Shown here: in pieces, positions 35,607-45,148 of the stretch
Layout: every line of letters starts with the position of its first letter
Numbering within the stretch: position 1 is the stretch's first letter
NCBI GenBank assembly: GCA_009927445.1
Contig: RFMZ01000219.1
Span: 62,001-126,000 of the forward strand
Length of the DNA: 64,000 bases
Reading direction: 5' to 3'
Source: Betaproteobacteria bacterium
GTDB taxonomy: Bacteria > Pseudomonadota > Gammaproteobacteria > Burkholderiales > Burkholderiaceae
Notes under the pieces: generated by a model
What the model was told of the DNA's origin: nothing
What the model saw: the letters and a program-made list of their open reading frames with translations, nothing else
Databases searched by the model: none
Made by a program: the position numbers and the translations under genes

Positions 35607-36593
35607 ATGAAAATCTTACTAAAACGTCTTCGGAATAATTGCTCAGCAGTCTTGATGCTCACTCTTTTTGTTGGCACCTCAATGAGTATTCAGGCTCAAA
35701 GTTGGCCCAGTAAGCCAATTAAAATGGTAATCCCATTCGCGGCTGGGGGAACCACCGATGTACTAGGACGCTTACTAGCCCAGCAATTAACTAAAGAATT
35801 CAACCAAAGTGTTGTGATTGAAAACAAAGCTGGCGCTGGTGGAAATATTGCTGCTGAGTCTGTCGCACAGTCCCCTGCGGATGGCTACACTATCATGTTA
35901 GCTTCAGGCAGTATGCTCACAGTTAATCCGTTTATTTATAAAAAAGCTCCTGTGAACTACAGCAAAGACTTTATTTATATTACGAATGTTGCTAGTGGGC
36001 CAATGCTCTTTGTAGTGAGTAATAAACTTCCAGTAAAAAACTTACAAGAATTTATCGCCCTGGCTAAAACTAAGGAACTTAACTTTGGCAGTGCTGGTAT
36101 TGGGACTCAAGTACATATGGCTGGGGAAAATCTGGTCTATTTTGCCAATATTTCAAGTACGCATATCCCCTATAAAGGCGAGTCTGCTGCACTAAATGAC
36201 CTCCTCTCAGGTCAAATTGATTTTATGGTGTCAAACCTGACTGCAGGTGCCGTTTTTGTTAAATCTGGCCAAATTAAAGCCATCGGAGTCACCTCGGCTA
36301 AACCTGTTAAGCAGTTGCCAAATGTTCCAAGCCTTTCTGAAAGTGGTCTACCTGGATTTGAGAGTACGGGTTGGTTTGGATTAGCAGTCCCTGCTAACAC
36401 GCCGAATGCGATTGTAGAAAGAATTTATGCATCGACAATGAATGCAGTAAATTCCGAGGCGATGAAAGTTAGTCTTGATCTCAATGGGCTGACGCCAGTT
36501 CTAAACACGCCAAAAGAATTTGAAGTCCAAATTCGAAATGAATCGGTCACCTGGGAAAAAGTCATTAAAGCTCGTAATATTAGCACTCAATAG
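35607..36593 (+). CDS. Bug-family (TctC) periplasmic solute receptor
   Basis: 328 residues; signal peptide ending S-I-Q-A-Q, then S-W-P-S-K-P-I-K, pocket loop A-A-G-G-T-T-D-V-L and P-A-D-G-Y-T-I. Divergent from the sulfolactate-type operon, so sulfolactate or a related C3 acid is a reasonable guess for its ligand. Its 3' end overlaps the convergent YeiH gene by 93 bases. Confidence 0.88.
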   Translation: MKILLKRLRNNCSAVLMLTLFVGTSMSIQAQSWPSKPIKMVIPFAAGGTTDVLGRLLAQQLTKEFNQSVVIENKAGAGGNIAAESVAQSPADGYTIMLASGSMLTVNPFIYKKAPVNYSKDFIYITNVASGPMLFVVSNKLPVKNLQEFIALAKTKELNFGSAGIGTQVHMAGENLVYFANISSTHIPYKGESAALNDLLSGQIDFMVSNLTAGAVFVKSGQIKAIGVTSAKPVKQLPNVPSLSESGLPGFESTGWFGLAVPANTPNAIVERIYASTMNAVNSEAMKVSLDLNGLTPVLNTPKEFEVQIRNESVTWEKVIKARNISTQ

Positions 36594-37658
36594 CACTGTA
36601 ATACCCCAATTAATCAGTGCCCCTCCAACGAGTAACCATATAAAAGTAATTGCAGCAAGTTGTAGGGGTAGTAAACCAGCTTTCACAATCACTTGAAACT
36701 GAGTAGTCATACCAAGTGCTGCCATGGCCATCGCTAAGAGTAAATTATCAAGTACGACAACACCATGGATCCAAGTATTTGGTAAGCTGACAAAAGAGTT
36801 ATAACAAATCACCACTATAAACCATACTGCAAACCAAGGAATATGTAACTGATTCATCCAGCCTCTAAAACTTTGAGCCCGATCCTCTTTGGCAATCAGT
36901 TGCTGATGCTCTATCGCCAATAGGCTAGACAAAATTAACAAAAACGGCCCTAACATCATCACCCGAATCATCTTTGTAATGACTGCACTCCCCGTTACGT
37001 CCTCACTAATTGCGCCCGAGGCTGCAACTACTTGGGCAACTTCGTGAATCGTAGAGCCAATATAAATACCGAATACGGTCTCATTACTAAAAAAAAGATT
37101 TAGATCTCGGATTGCTAAAAAAATTGCAGGATATAAAAAAATCCCAATCGTTCCAAAAATAACAATCGTTGATATGGCAATTGTGACGCGATCATTCTGT
37201 GCCTGTAAGATGGGTTGCGTCGCTAGAATCGCTGCAGCTCCACAAATCGAGCAACCCGATCCAATAAGCATGGCAGTCACTCGGTCCATACCTAAGAAAC
37301 GTACCCCAATGATCCACGTCAAACAAAAGGTACTGGTGACTATCAAAAGATCAATGAGTATCCCAGCCATACCAACACTTGCGATATCGGTGAATGTTAA
37401 TCGAAAACCAAATAATATAATGCCTAGTCGAAGGATTTTTTGTTTAGCGAAATTAAATCCTGAGAAAAATATGGGGCTTGGTGCCCGGCCTGGAATGTTG
37501 CCAAACAGAAAACCCAGCAAAATAGCAATAGTTAAAATACTCAGACCAAATTGGCCAAGCCAAAGGAACTGCGAACTAATAAGCATTGCCAAACAGCCAA
37601 GTAATAAAGCCATCCCCAACCCAGGTGTTCGTCCCCTCCACTCCTCAGATATCGGCAT
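36501..37658 (-). CDS. yeiH: YeiH-family putative sulfate/sulfur-anion exporter
   Basis: 385 residues, about ten membrane helices of the UPF0324/YeiH family: G-I-I-L-F-G-F-R-L-T, I-G-S-G-C-S-I-C-G-A-A-A-I and G-S-T-I-H-E-V-A-Q-V-V-A are conserved. The family is annotated as a sulfate exporter. Next to a sulfite-releasing pathway it would remove sulfite or sulfate. The last 30 or so residues are hydrophilic and read antisense to the end of the Bug gene, so the reading frame seems to have been extended past its usual end at the W-G-I-T-V-L-L region. Confidence 0.8.
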   Translation of the reverse strand: MPISEEWRGRTPGLGMALLLGCLAMLISSQFLWLGQFGLSILTIAILLGFLFGNIPGRAPSPIFFSGFNFAKQKILRLGIILFGFRLTFTDIASVGMAGILIDLLIVTSTFCLTWIIGVRFLGMDRVTAMLIGSGCSICGAAAILATQPILQAQNDRVTIAISTIVIFGTIGIFLYPAIFLAIRDLNLFFSNETVFGIYIGSTIHEVAQVVAASGAISEDVTGSAVITKMIRVMMLGPFLLILSSLLAIEHQQLIAKEDRAQSFRGWMNQLHIPWFAVWFIVVICYNSFVSLPNTWIHGVVVLDNLLLAMAMAALGMTTQFQVIVKAGLLPLQLAAITFIWLLVGGALINWGITVLLSANITSFNDFFPGDRFISNLDFKFFWRV

Positions 37659-37740
37659 CTAATTCATCTTTTTTATCTATTGATAAAGGAGCAATTTACA
37701 GGCTTGAAAACCATTTGTAAAACCTTTAATTATTGTATTA

Positions 37741-37761
37741 TTAACCGGTAAAATAGGTTAA
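37741..37761. promoter_or_regulatory. Inverted repeat TTAACC-N9-GGTTAA, candidate LysR-type operator
   Basis: Exact 6-bp arms separated by nine bases, 30 bases before the LysR gene and 82 bases before the divergent yeiH gene. Size and position fit the binding site of a LysR regulator that controls itself and yeiH. Confidence 0.45.
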
Positions 37762-37790
37762 TTAGATCCAAACCAAAATGATTATTTAAT

Positions 37791-38690
37791 ATGCGTATCA
37801 CTTTTAGACAATTACAACTGTTTTTGGCAGTCCATCAATATGGCAGTACAGCTGCAGCTGCGCAGTCAATTTCTCTATCGCAATCAGCTACTAGCGCAGC
37901 GATTAATGAACTCGAGTCCATGTTAAATGTACAATTATTTGACCGGATCGGAAAACGCCTCATTATCAATGAAAATGGCCGGCAACTCATACCCCAAGTA
38001 AGACAAGTTCTAGATGGTGTTAAAACGATTGAAGACCATTTTCAGTCAAATAATAATCACATTCAACTGACTATCCACATAGGTGCTAGCACAACCATTG
38101 GGAACTATCTACTCCCTCATATTTTAGGAAAATATATGCTTCCTCATTTATATCCCCAAATAGAAATTGCTAACTCTGCATCTATTGCTGCTTTAGTCGC
38201 AAATTATGAAATTGATTTTGGATTGATCGAAGGTCCCTGCCACGAGGCTGATTTACTCGTCGAAAAATGGTTCGATGATGAGTTAATTATCGTTGCTGGC
38301 CTAAACCATTGCCTCGTAAAAAATAATCCTCAAAAAAAAATAACTTTAAAGCAGCTCAGCCAAGCAAAATGGCTTTTACGAGAGAATTCATCTGGCACAC
38401 GGGAAGCGGTGGACCAATTACTAATTCAGCATCTGCATTATCTTGCCCCAGCGGGTGAGTTTAGCAATTCGGAGGCAATTAAACACGCTACAGTTGCAGG
38501 ACTTGGAATAGCCTGCCTATCAAGATACGTCGTCGCGGATCTATTACAATCCAAGCAACTGATTGAATTAAAAACGCCACTACCCAAACTAACTCGAAAT
38601 CTTTATCTTATTCAACATCATAAAAAGAATTTATCAACGAGTAGCAAAAACTTTTTAGAGTACTGTAAAAGCTTAAAAGGTCCTCTATGA
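37791..38690 (+). CDS. LysR-family regulator, YeiE-like
   Basis: 299 residues. N-terminal helix-turn-helix (A-A-A-Q-S-I-S-L-S-Q-S-A-T-S-A-A-I-N-E-L-E) and a type 2 periplasmic-binding-like effector domain. Divergent from yeiH, the same pairing as YeiE-YeiH in enterobacteria, where YeiE responds to sulfite stress. That makes it a likely sensor of the sulfite released by the neighbouring pathway; effector inferred. Confidence 0.82.
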   Translation: MRITFRQLQLFLAVHQYGSTAAAAQSISLSQSATSAAINELESMLNVQLFDRIGKRLIINENGRQLIPQVRQVLDGVKTIEDHFQSNNNHIQLTIHIGASTTIGNYLLPHILGKYMLPHLYPQIEIANSASIAALVANYEIDFGLIEGPCHEADLLVEKWFDDELIIVAGLNHCLVKNNPQKKITLKQLSQAKWLLRENSSGTREAVDQLLIQHLHYLAPAGEFSNSEAIKHATVAGLGIACLSRYVVADLLQSKQLIELKTPLPKLTRNLYLIQHHKKNLSTSSKNFLEYCKSLKGPL

Positions 38691-39081
38691 CGACTCACCA
38701 CCTATCATTTTTTTGCTGTGAACAATTCGACTTCGCAGAGCCCAATCCTTTCATACAATTTTCTGAATAGCTTGGGGAGTTCCACCACCAGACTTATCTG
38801 CCAAAATAGCTAATTAAAAACATCTTTAGCCTCATTCATGTGAAATGGATGAAGGGATTCTATAATTTAAATCGTTTGCAGTAGAATAGGGTGGCTCCTT
38901 GCGACAGCCCTAATCACTGTACTGATTTTTATGCATCGAATTGAACCTGTGAGTGACTGTGGCATGTCCAAACACCCCTTACTAATTGGGATTTAAAAGA
39001 TCATCAAGCAGAATTGCAACCTAGGATGATATTTATGCAAGTTTTCAATCTATTCATCTAAATGATCTTTGTAATTCGCTT
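38691..39081. other. 391-base gap with a short possible gene remnant
   Basis: No complete gene is visible. About 41 codons without a stop lie at 38872-38994 (containing W-L-L-A-T-A-L-I-T-V-L-I-F, one hydrophobic helix) but without a ribosome site or good start; this may be a remnant or chance. The promoter of the exporter gene must lie in the right part. Confidence 0.35.
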
Positions 39082-40887
39082 ATGAAAAAACAGACTGCTG
39101 TTGGTAGTATTCAAACTTGGTTCAATACATCCCATATTTTTAGAACTTATCGGTGGCAATGGGCGCTTGCAATTCTCTTTGTCTTTATTGCAGCTGGTGC
39201 AACTTTATCGGTGCCCCTTGCCTTTCGATACCTGATCGACGTTGGACTGACTAGTGATCAAGTTCATGAACCATTTATCTATCTTCTAATCATTGCAATC
39301 GTACTAGCTTTAAGTACCGCGACGCGTTTTTATTTAATGTCATGGCTAGGGGAGCGTGTGGTTGCAGATATTCGAGAAAATGTCTTTCAAAATGTGCTGA
39401 AGCAAAGTCCTACCTATTTTGAAACACTTCAAAGTGGTGAAGTGCTATCTCGCCTAACAAGTGATACAACACTTATTCAAACACTAGTCGGCACAAGTAT
39501 TTCTTTAGCGTTACGAAGCTCAGTCATGGCACTCGGCGGAATTGCGATGATGCTAGCAACCAGTGCATGGCTTGCTGGAACAATGGTACTGTTATTATTT
39601 GCAACCGTTTTACCTCTTTGGGCTTATGGCCGAAAAGTTCGTAAAATGTCGCGCGCAAGCCAAGACGAAGTAGCCAATTCAAGCGCAATCGCTGGCGAAA
39701 TTCTTGGAGCAATGCAAACTGTCCAAGCCTTTGTTAGAGAGAAATTTGAGTTTAAACGTTATCAAGACTCTGTTGAAATGGCTTTCGAAGTCGCCAAAAA
39801 CCGGATTAAAACTCGCTCCTTATTAACAGCCCTAGCAATCGCTCTAGCCTTTGGAGTGATTGTTCTTGTCTTATGGGTCGGAGCACTGCAAGTTGGCGCA
39901 GGGCATATAACCACCGGCCAACTAACCCAATTTGTTTTATATGCGGCGTTGGTATCAGGATCCATCGGCTCCCTTTCCGAGGTTTGGGGGGATTTACAAA
40001 GAGCCGCTGGGGCTACCGAAAGACTAGTAGAGTTAATCCAAGCTCCACCTGCTATTTCCTCGCCAATCATTTATGCACCGTTTATCCAGCAAACACAGCA
40101 AGAAAAAAATCATGCGTCTTTGAATAGCCGCTCCCTGGATAAAAATGCACAACTTAATGCAATCGAACTAAATAACGTACTGTTTTCATACCCAACAAGG
40201 CCTGACTTTTACACGATCAACCAATTAACCTTAACGATTCCAAATGGAAAAAGTTATGCATTAGTAGGCCCCTCTGGTGCTGGAAAAACTACTTTATTTT
40301 CCCTACTACTGCGGTTTTATCAATTAAATTCTGGTGAAATTCGTATTCTTGGAAAAGAAGTTGGCGTATGGCCAGTCGACCAGTTACGAGAACAGATTGG
40401 TATCGTGCAGCAAGAGCCACTCATCTTCGCTAGTTCAGCGATGGAAAATATTCGCTATGGCAGATTAAATGCTACTGACCAAGAAGTGATCGAAGCAGCT
40501 AAAATGGCATACGCTCATGATTTCATTAGCGCCCTCCCAGAAGGCTATCAAAGTTTTTTAGGTGAACGAGGAGTGCGCCTATCGGGCGGACAAAAGCAAC
40601 GTATCTCTATCGCTCGAGTGATTCTTAAAAACCCGGCAATTTTATTACTTGATGAAGCAACCTCTGCTCTGGATGCCCAATCAGAACGGGAAGTTCAAAA
40701 CGCGCTATCGGCCCTATTACCAGGGAAAACTGCAATCATCATCTCGCATCGCTTGGCTACTATTCTGCGAGCCGACCGAATCGTGGTTTTCAATGAGGGA
40801 AAAATCGAAGCCCAAGGCACCCATCAAGAACTGCTCGCTCAGTCCGGACTCTATTCCCGCTTAGCTAAACTACAATTTATTCAATAA
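39082..40887 (+). CDS. MsbA/multidrug-type ABC exporter (fused permease and ATPase)
   Basis: 601 residues: six-helix exporter domain (about 20-320) followed by an ATPase with Walker A G396-P-S-G-A-G-K-T-T, Q-loop V-Q-Q-E-P, signature L-S-G-G-Q-K-Q-R, Walker B I-L-L-L-D-E-A-T-S-A-L-D and the H-loop I-S-H-R. Works as a homodimer in the inner membrane, exporting lipids or drugs. A short insertion between the two domains (around residues 330-355) is polar. Followed by a glutathione peroxidase gene 16 bases on. Confidence 0.9.
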   Translation: MKKQTAVGSIQTWFNTSHIFRTYRWQWALAILFVFIAAGATLSVPLAFRYLIDVGLTSDQVHEPFIYLLIIAIVLALSTATRFYLMSWLGERVVADIRENVFQNVLKQSPTYFETLQSGEVLSRLTSDTTLIQTLVGTSISLALRSSVMALGGIAMMLATSAWLAGTMVLLLFATVLPLWAYGRKVRKMSRASQDEVANSSAIAGEILGAMQTVQAFVREKFEFKRYQDSVEMAFEVAKNRIKTRSLLTALAIALAFGVIVLVLWVGALQVGAGHITTGQLTQFVLYAALVSGSIGSLSEVWGDLQRAAGATERLVELIQAPPAISSPIIYAPFIQQTQQEKNHASLNSRSLDKNAQLNAIELNNVLFSYPTRPDFYTINQLTLTIPNGKSYALVGPSGAGKTTLFSLLLRFYQLNSGEIRILGKEVGVWPVDQLREQIGIVQQEPLIFASSAMENIRYGRLNATDQEVIEAAKMAYAHDFISALPEGYQSFLGERGVRLSGGQKQRISIARVILKNPAILLLDEATSALDAQSEREVQNALSALLPGKTAIIISHRLATILRADRIVVFNEGKIEAQGTHQELLAQSGLYSRLAKLQFIQ

Positions 40888-40903
40888 TTTAGAGGGAAAT
40901 ACA

Positions 40904-41383
40904 ATGTCAACTATTTATGAATTTAGCGCCAAGGATATCACTGGTCAACTTGTCCAGTTTTCAGACTTCAAAAACAAACCCTTGTTAATAGTTAATACAG
41001 CGAGTAAATGTGGCTTTACCCCACAATTCAAAGGCCTTGAGGAACTTTACCAAAGTTACCAAGCAAAAGGCTTCGTAGTTTTGGGGTTTCCGTGTAATCA
41101 GTTTGGGAGTCAAGATCCTGGTTCCAATCAAGAAATTACTCAGTTCTGCACCCTGAATTATCAAGTGACTTTTCCAATGATGGCCAAAGTGGAAGTGAAT
41201 GGCCCAAAGGCAGACCCTCTTTTTCAATGGCTGACAAAGGCCTCCCCAGGCTTACTAGGAAGTACCGCTGTCAAGTGGAATTTTACAAAATTCTTAATCA
41301 ATCGTGAGGGTATACCAAACGAGCGATTTGCTCCAACTACAACGCCAGATAGTCTTCGTAAAAAGATAGAAGCCTTACTCTAA
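40904..41383 (+). CDS. Glutathione peroxidase family (cysteine type)
   Basis: 159 residues, complete. The peroxidatic site is A-S-K-C36-G-F-T-P-Q; codon 36 is TGT, so it is the Cys, not the selenocysteine, form. Q-F-G-S-Q-D-P-G and K-W-N-F-T-K-F supply the Gln and Trp of the catalytic tetrad. Reduces peroxides with thioredoxin or glutathione in the cytoplasm. Probably co-transcribed with the exporter upstream. Confidence 0.92.
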   Translation: MSTIYEFSAKDITGQLVQFSDFKNKPLLIVNTASKCGFTPQFKGLEELYQSYQAKGFVVLGFPCNQFGSQDPGSNQEITQFCTLNYQVTFPMMAKVEVNGPKADPLFQWLTKASPGLLGSTAVKWNFTKFLINREGIPNERFAPTTTPDSLRKKIEALL

Positions 41384-41416
41384 TCATCACCATCATGCAA
41401 TGATGCTCAGAGCCCA

Positions 41417-43075
41417 TTATTTGTTATGCACAAACTTTCCACCAACCATGGTTGCAAGCGGCACAATATCTTTAATTTGGTTAGCTGGAATAGTTAAGTA
41501 ATCTCGGTCTAAAATCAATAAGTCAGCATATTTACCTGCTTGTAAGCTTCCTAAATTATTTTCCTGAAAAATAAATGCCGCATTACTTCTGGTATGCGCT
41601 ATCAATGCCTCTTCTCGCGTTACAGTCTGACGATTAACACGACGCCCTCCAACCATCCGTCCAGTCACCGCGAAATCAAGCGAATAAAAAGGGTTCGATG
41701 TCGTAACCGCCGTGGCATCAGATCCTAAGCCCCAAACCACACCACTTTGTTGTACCCTTCGAAAGGGTGGCATATCCCAAGCTTTATCACCATGTATTCG
41801 GTGCATCTCAGCTCCTTGTATTAATGGACGAGTATGTAATCCAGCAAACATGTTTAATTTTTGCATACGCAGTAATTGTGCTGGTGTTACCTGGTCTAAA
41901 TGGGAAAATACCCAACGTAAGCCTTTAATGGGTTTTATTTGATTAACAGCCTCATACTGGGTTAAAAAGCCGTCCGTTGAATTCTCCATTTCCGTATGTG
42001 CATTTAAAAACATACCCTGATCAGCCACAGCCTGAGCAATCCTGCGGACTTGCACCATATCCTCTTCACGTACCCGAAAATCGCTACGAATCAAATTGGT
42101 GGTAGCGGGTGCATAAACGGTTTCTCCCCAGCCAATATTCTCAAAATAATCAGAGCCTTGAAATGGCTTATGTTTAGCAATCTCGAGTAAAACACCATCT
42201 ACTGCTTGAGGCGATCTCGGTTGACGTATCGTGGTCCAAAATGCTCGGGCATTGAGTAACTGTTGATTATCTAAATCTTGAAAAGCGGAGTAATGCCGCT
42301 CATCAATTCCTCGACCACCAGCGTCATACCACGCAGTTATCCCCATAGCATTTATCTGAGAAATTAACTTCAGAATATTATTTTTCCAGCCCTCTTTATC
42401 AGGTAACGGAATTTGAGCAGCGACAAAAGCGACTCCTCCAGGACCTTGAACTACCCCCGAAGGCAAGCCATCTGAACCTTTGATAATTCTTCCACCTGGA
42501 GGATCTTGGGTGGTTGCATCAATAGGTATAGCTTTCATTGCTGCAGTATTTAAATAACTTCGTAAATAAATAGCTTGGATAACTACAGGATTATTGGGAG
42601 CTATCCGGTCTAATTCGGCTTTCGTAAATCCCCTTTGATCATCTATAAATTGATCTTCCGACCAACCGCCTAAAGTAACAATCCATTCGCCAGGTTTTGC
42701 AGCGTTAACTCGCTGAGTCAACATGCGAATAGCATCTTGGCGCTTAGTTATACCGTCAAAACGTAATTCATCATGCTCAGGCGCTCTAATAAAATGGGCA
42801 TGATTATCAATCAAGCCTGGTATGACTGTTTTCTTTTTTAGGTCAATAACTTCTGTTTGTGGTCCCTTGAGTAATTCAATTTCACTATTCTTGCCAACTT
42901 GTAAGATTCGCTGACCTTTTATGGCGATTGCTTGAGAAATTCGAAATTGTTGATCAACCGTAATGATTTTCCCATTATGGAGAATCTTATCAGCGAAATT
43001 GTCCGCTGCTTGAACCTGATGAACTGCAAATCCAAAAAAGAATAATGCTATCAGTTGATAAAGTGCATGAAACAT
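41417..43075 (-). CDS. Secreted YtcJ-type amidohydrolase
   Basis: 552 residues, signal peptide ending near V-Q-A-A-D. Amidohydrolase_3 layout: small beta domain, metal motif I-D-N-H-A-H near residue 90, TIM barrel and late S-H-L-D and G-S-D-A-T-A-V metal or catalytic positions, then K-Y-A-D-L-L-I-L-D closing domain. Cleaves an amide or related bond in the periplasm; substrate unknown. Downstream of, and in line with, the cytochrome and sorbosone-dehydrogenase-like genes. Paralogous in type to the gene at 58088. Confidence 0.85.
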   Translation of the reverse strand: MFHALYQLIALFFFGFAVHQVQAADNFADKILHNGKIITVDQQFRISQAIAIKGQRILQVGKNSEIELLKGPQTEVIDLKKKTVIPGLIDNHAHFIRAPEHDELRFDGITKRQDAIRMLTQRVNAAKPGEWIVTLGGWSEDQFIDDQRGFTKAELDRIAPNNPVVIQAIYLRSYLNTAAMKAIPIDATTQDPPGGRIIKGSDGLPSGVVQGPGGVAFVAAQIPLPDKEGWKNNILKLISQINAMGITAWYDAGGRGIDERHYSAFQDLDNQQLLNARAFWTTIRQPRSPQAVDGVLLEIAKHKPFQGSDYFENIGWGETVYAPATTNLIRSDFRVREEDMVQVRRIAQAVADQGMFLNAHTEMENSTDGFLTQYEAVNQIKPIKGLRWVFSHLDQVTPAQLLRMQKLNMFAGLHTRPLIQGAEMHRIHGDKAWDMPPFRRVQQSGVVWGLGSDATAVTTSNPFYSLDFAVTGRMVGGRRVNRQTVTREEALIAHTRSNAAFIFQENNLGSLQAGKYADLLILDRDYLTIPANQIKDIVPLATMVGGKFVHNK

Positions 43076-43129
43076 ATTGCCTCCAAAAAAACTTATTTTT
43101 TATTTATAAATAGGATGATACTTGAAAAT

Positions 43130-43744
43130 TCAGGGGCGTGAATTATCACCTAAAGCAGCAATATAATCGGCTAAAACGACAATATCTGCGTCAGACAGAA
43201 TCGAAGCGGCAGAAGACATATTGCCGTCCATGTCTGAACGAGTTTGGGCTTTGAATTCCCTGATTGCCATTATTAAAAAATTGTACTGCTGACCAGCAAT
43301 CCGTGGAATGTGCTGTAAACCCTTTAATTCAGGTCCATGACATTGCGTACAATTGTATTTTTTGGCTAACTCTGGTCCTAAAGCTGAATTAACTGGTTGA
43401 GTTACGTGTTGACTAACCCTTTTGATCGACGCGAAATAGGCTGCAATATCATTCATATCTCGATTCGATAAGTCAGCAGCAAAGGGGCTCATGACTGTAT
43501 TTTTACGATTACCTTCTCGAAAGCGAAAAAGTGCTGTAGAAATTGCTTGTGCAGGCTGACCAGATAATGATGGAAATTCTGGATTGATTGAGTTTCCATC
43601 TGGCCCATGACATGCTATGCAAACTTGTGCTTTTGCTTTACCTACTTCAAGATCAGCAGCTAAAGAAGCCAAACTAGTTAAAGAAAAAGCCACAACTGCG
43701 ATAAATGCAGTTGTGGCTCTGCAAAATACTAAAGCACTACGCAT
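43130..43744 (-). CDS. Di-heme cytochrome c (c4 type)
   Basis: 204 residues with signal peptide (cut near residue 30) and two heme sites: C42-I-A-C-H and C-T-Q-C-H near residue 132. Each half resembles a class I cytochrome. Periplasmic electron carrier, probably accepting electrons from the dehydrogenase-like protein encoded 10 bases upstream and passing them to the respiratory chain. Confidence 0.9.
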   Translation of the reverse strand: MRSALVFCRATTAFIAVVAFSLTSLASLAADLEVGKAKAQVCIACHGPDGNSINPEFPSLSGQPAQAISTALFRFREGNRKNTVMSPFAADLSNRDMNDIAAYFASIKRVSQHVTQPVNSALGPELAKKYNCTQCHGPELKGLQHIPRIAGQQYNFLIMAIREFKAQTRSDMDGNMSSAASILSDADIVVLADYIAALGDNSRP

Positions 43745-43754
43745 CTAAAACCCT

Positions 43755-44996
43755 TTATTTAACAGCAGCAGAAACAAGAGGCTTACTATAACTGATCCGG
43801 TAAATAATACCATTGTAATCATCCGAAACCAACATGGAACCATCTGCAATTACTTGGACATCCACTGGCCTTCCCCACATTGGTGGATCAGCTTTTTCAT
43901 CAACTAAGAATCCACTTAAAAATGGCTCATATTTAATCACTTTACCCTTTGCATCTAGTACAACTCGCATGACGTCATAACCCTGTTTGATGGTTCGGTT
44001 CCAAGAGCCGTGGCGTGCTATAAACATATTATTTTTATATTCAGCTGGGAACATTGAGCCAGTGTAAAAACGCATCCCTAGAGGAGCGACGTGTGCGCCC
44101 ATTTTCAAAGCTGGAGGCGTGAATTGCTTGCAAGATCCAAATTTCCCATAAACTGGATCAGGTAAATCTCCCTGATGGCAGGATGGATAACCAAAGTCTT
44201 CGCCTTCACGTGACAGCACATTGAGCTCATCATGGGGTAAATCATCTGTTATCCAATCCCGAGCATGCTCAGTAAACCAAAGCTTCTTAGTAACCGGATG
44301 AAATGCCATACCAACTGAGTTACGAACACCCGTTGCAACTCTCTCCATTTGTTTAGTAGCCGGATCAACTCGCATAATAGACGCCTGAATAAAACTTGGC
44401 ATAATAATATTTTGCGGAGAACCAATATTAAAATAGAGTTTCTTATCAGGCCCAGCTGCTAAGTACTTCCAAAAGTGCCCGGGGCCATTCGTAGGATCAA
44501 TACCATCAACAACAAGAACTGGCTCAGGAGGGTTATCTAACCGACTCTCAATATTGTCATATCTAATAATTCTGTGCCGCTCAGCCACAAATAAAGTGCC
44601 ATCGATAATTGCAATACCATTAGGAACATTTAAACCTTTTAATATCACTTTTACTTCACGTTTGCCATTTTTAGTAGTAACCGCATAGACATTATTTGCA
44701 TCCCGATTGCTTACAAAAACTGTCCCAGCTTCTCCAACAGCTAAAGAACGCGCATTAGTAACCTCCGCCCAAACCTCAGCCTTAAACCCAGGAGGCATTT
44801 TAAGCTTAGACATTTGAAGATCTTTAATCTCGACCCCTGTTAATTTTGCCGCAAAAGGGTGTAGGGTTGAATTAGCCTGCTCAGGAGTCATGCCCTGTTT
44901 CCACCTTGGTGGCGGAGCGGGCTCGTCAGGTTTTTGCTGGGCCGTTAAAGGCATAGCGAGTGATAATGCCATAGCCGAAAGTATCAATTTTTTCAA
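43755..44996 (-). CDS. PQQ-type sugar/sorbosone dehydrogenase-like beta-propeller protein
   Basis: 413 residues with signal peptide (A-M-P-L-T-A-Q). Six-bladed propeller of the GDH/sorbosone dehydrogenase family: P-P-G-F-K-A-E-V-W-A, G-V-R-N-S-V-G-M-A-F-H-P, F-T-E-H-A-R-D and N-R-T-I-K-Q-G-Y-D are typical. Uses a TTG start at 44996 with a strong AGGAG site six bases ahead. Periplasmic oxidation of a sugar or aldehyde is likely; PQQ binding is by family. No PQQ synthesis genes are in the window. Confidence 0.85.
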   Translation of the reverse strand: MKKLILSAMALSLAMPLTAQQKPDEPAPPPRWKQGMTPEQANSTLHPFAAKLTGVEIKDLQMSKLKMPPGFKAEVWAEVTNARSLAVGEAGTVFVSNRDANNVYAVTTKNGKREVKVILKGLNVPNGIAIIDGTLFVAERHRIIRYDNIESRLDNPPEPVLVVDGIDPTNGPGHFWKYLAAGPDKKLYFNIGSPQNIIMPSFIQASIMRVDPATKQMERVATGVRNSVGMAFHPVTKKLWFTEHARDWITDDLPHDELNVLSREGEDFGYPSCHQGDLPDPVYGKFGSCKQFTPPALKMGAHVAPLGMRFYTGSMFPAEYKNNMFIARHGSWNRTIKQGYDVMRVVLDAKGKVIKYEPFLSGFLVDEKADPPMWGRPVDVQVIADGSMLVSDDYNGIIYRISYSKPLVSAAVK

Positions 44997-45148
44997 AACT
45001 TACTCCTCTTGAGTGATATTTTTATATTAATCATAAACATATATTTTTTATAAATGTATGAATATTTATACATAACAATACACTCTTTAAAGAAGTTTGG
45101 AAATCAAAAATAAGCATTTTTTGCCTAGTAATAACCCTTATAACTTTC

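Noticed and set aside
38872-38994. Short hydrophobic reading frame in the gap before the ABC exporter
   Set aside because: No credible start codon or ribosome site; kept only as a possible remnant in the description of the gap.
40904-41383. Selenocysteine glutathione peroxidase, given the selenium genes nearby
   Set aside because: Codon 36 is TGT, and the gene is 29 kb from the selenium locus.
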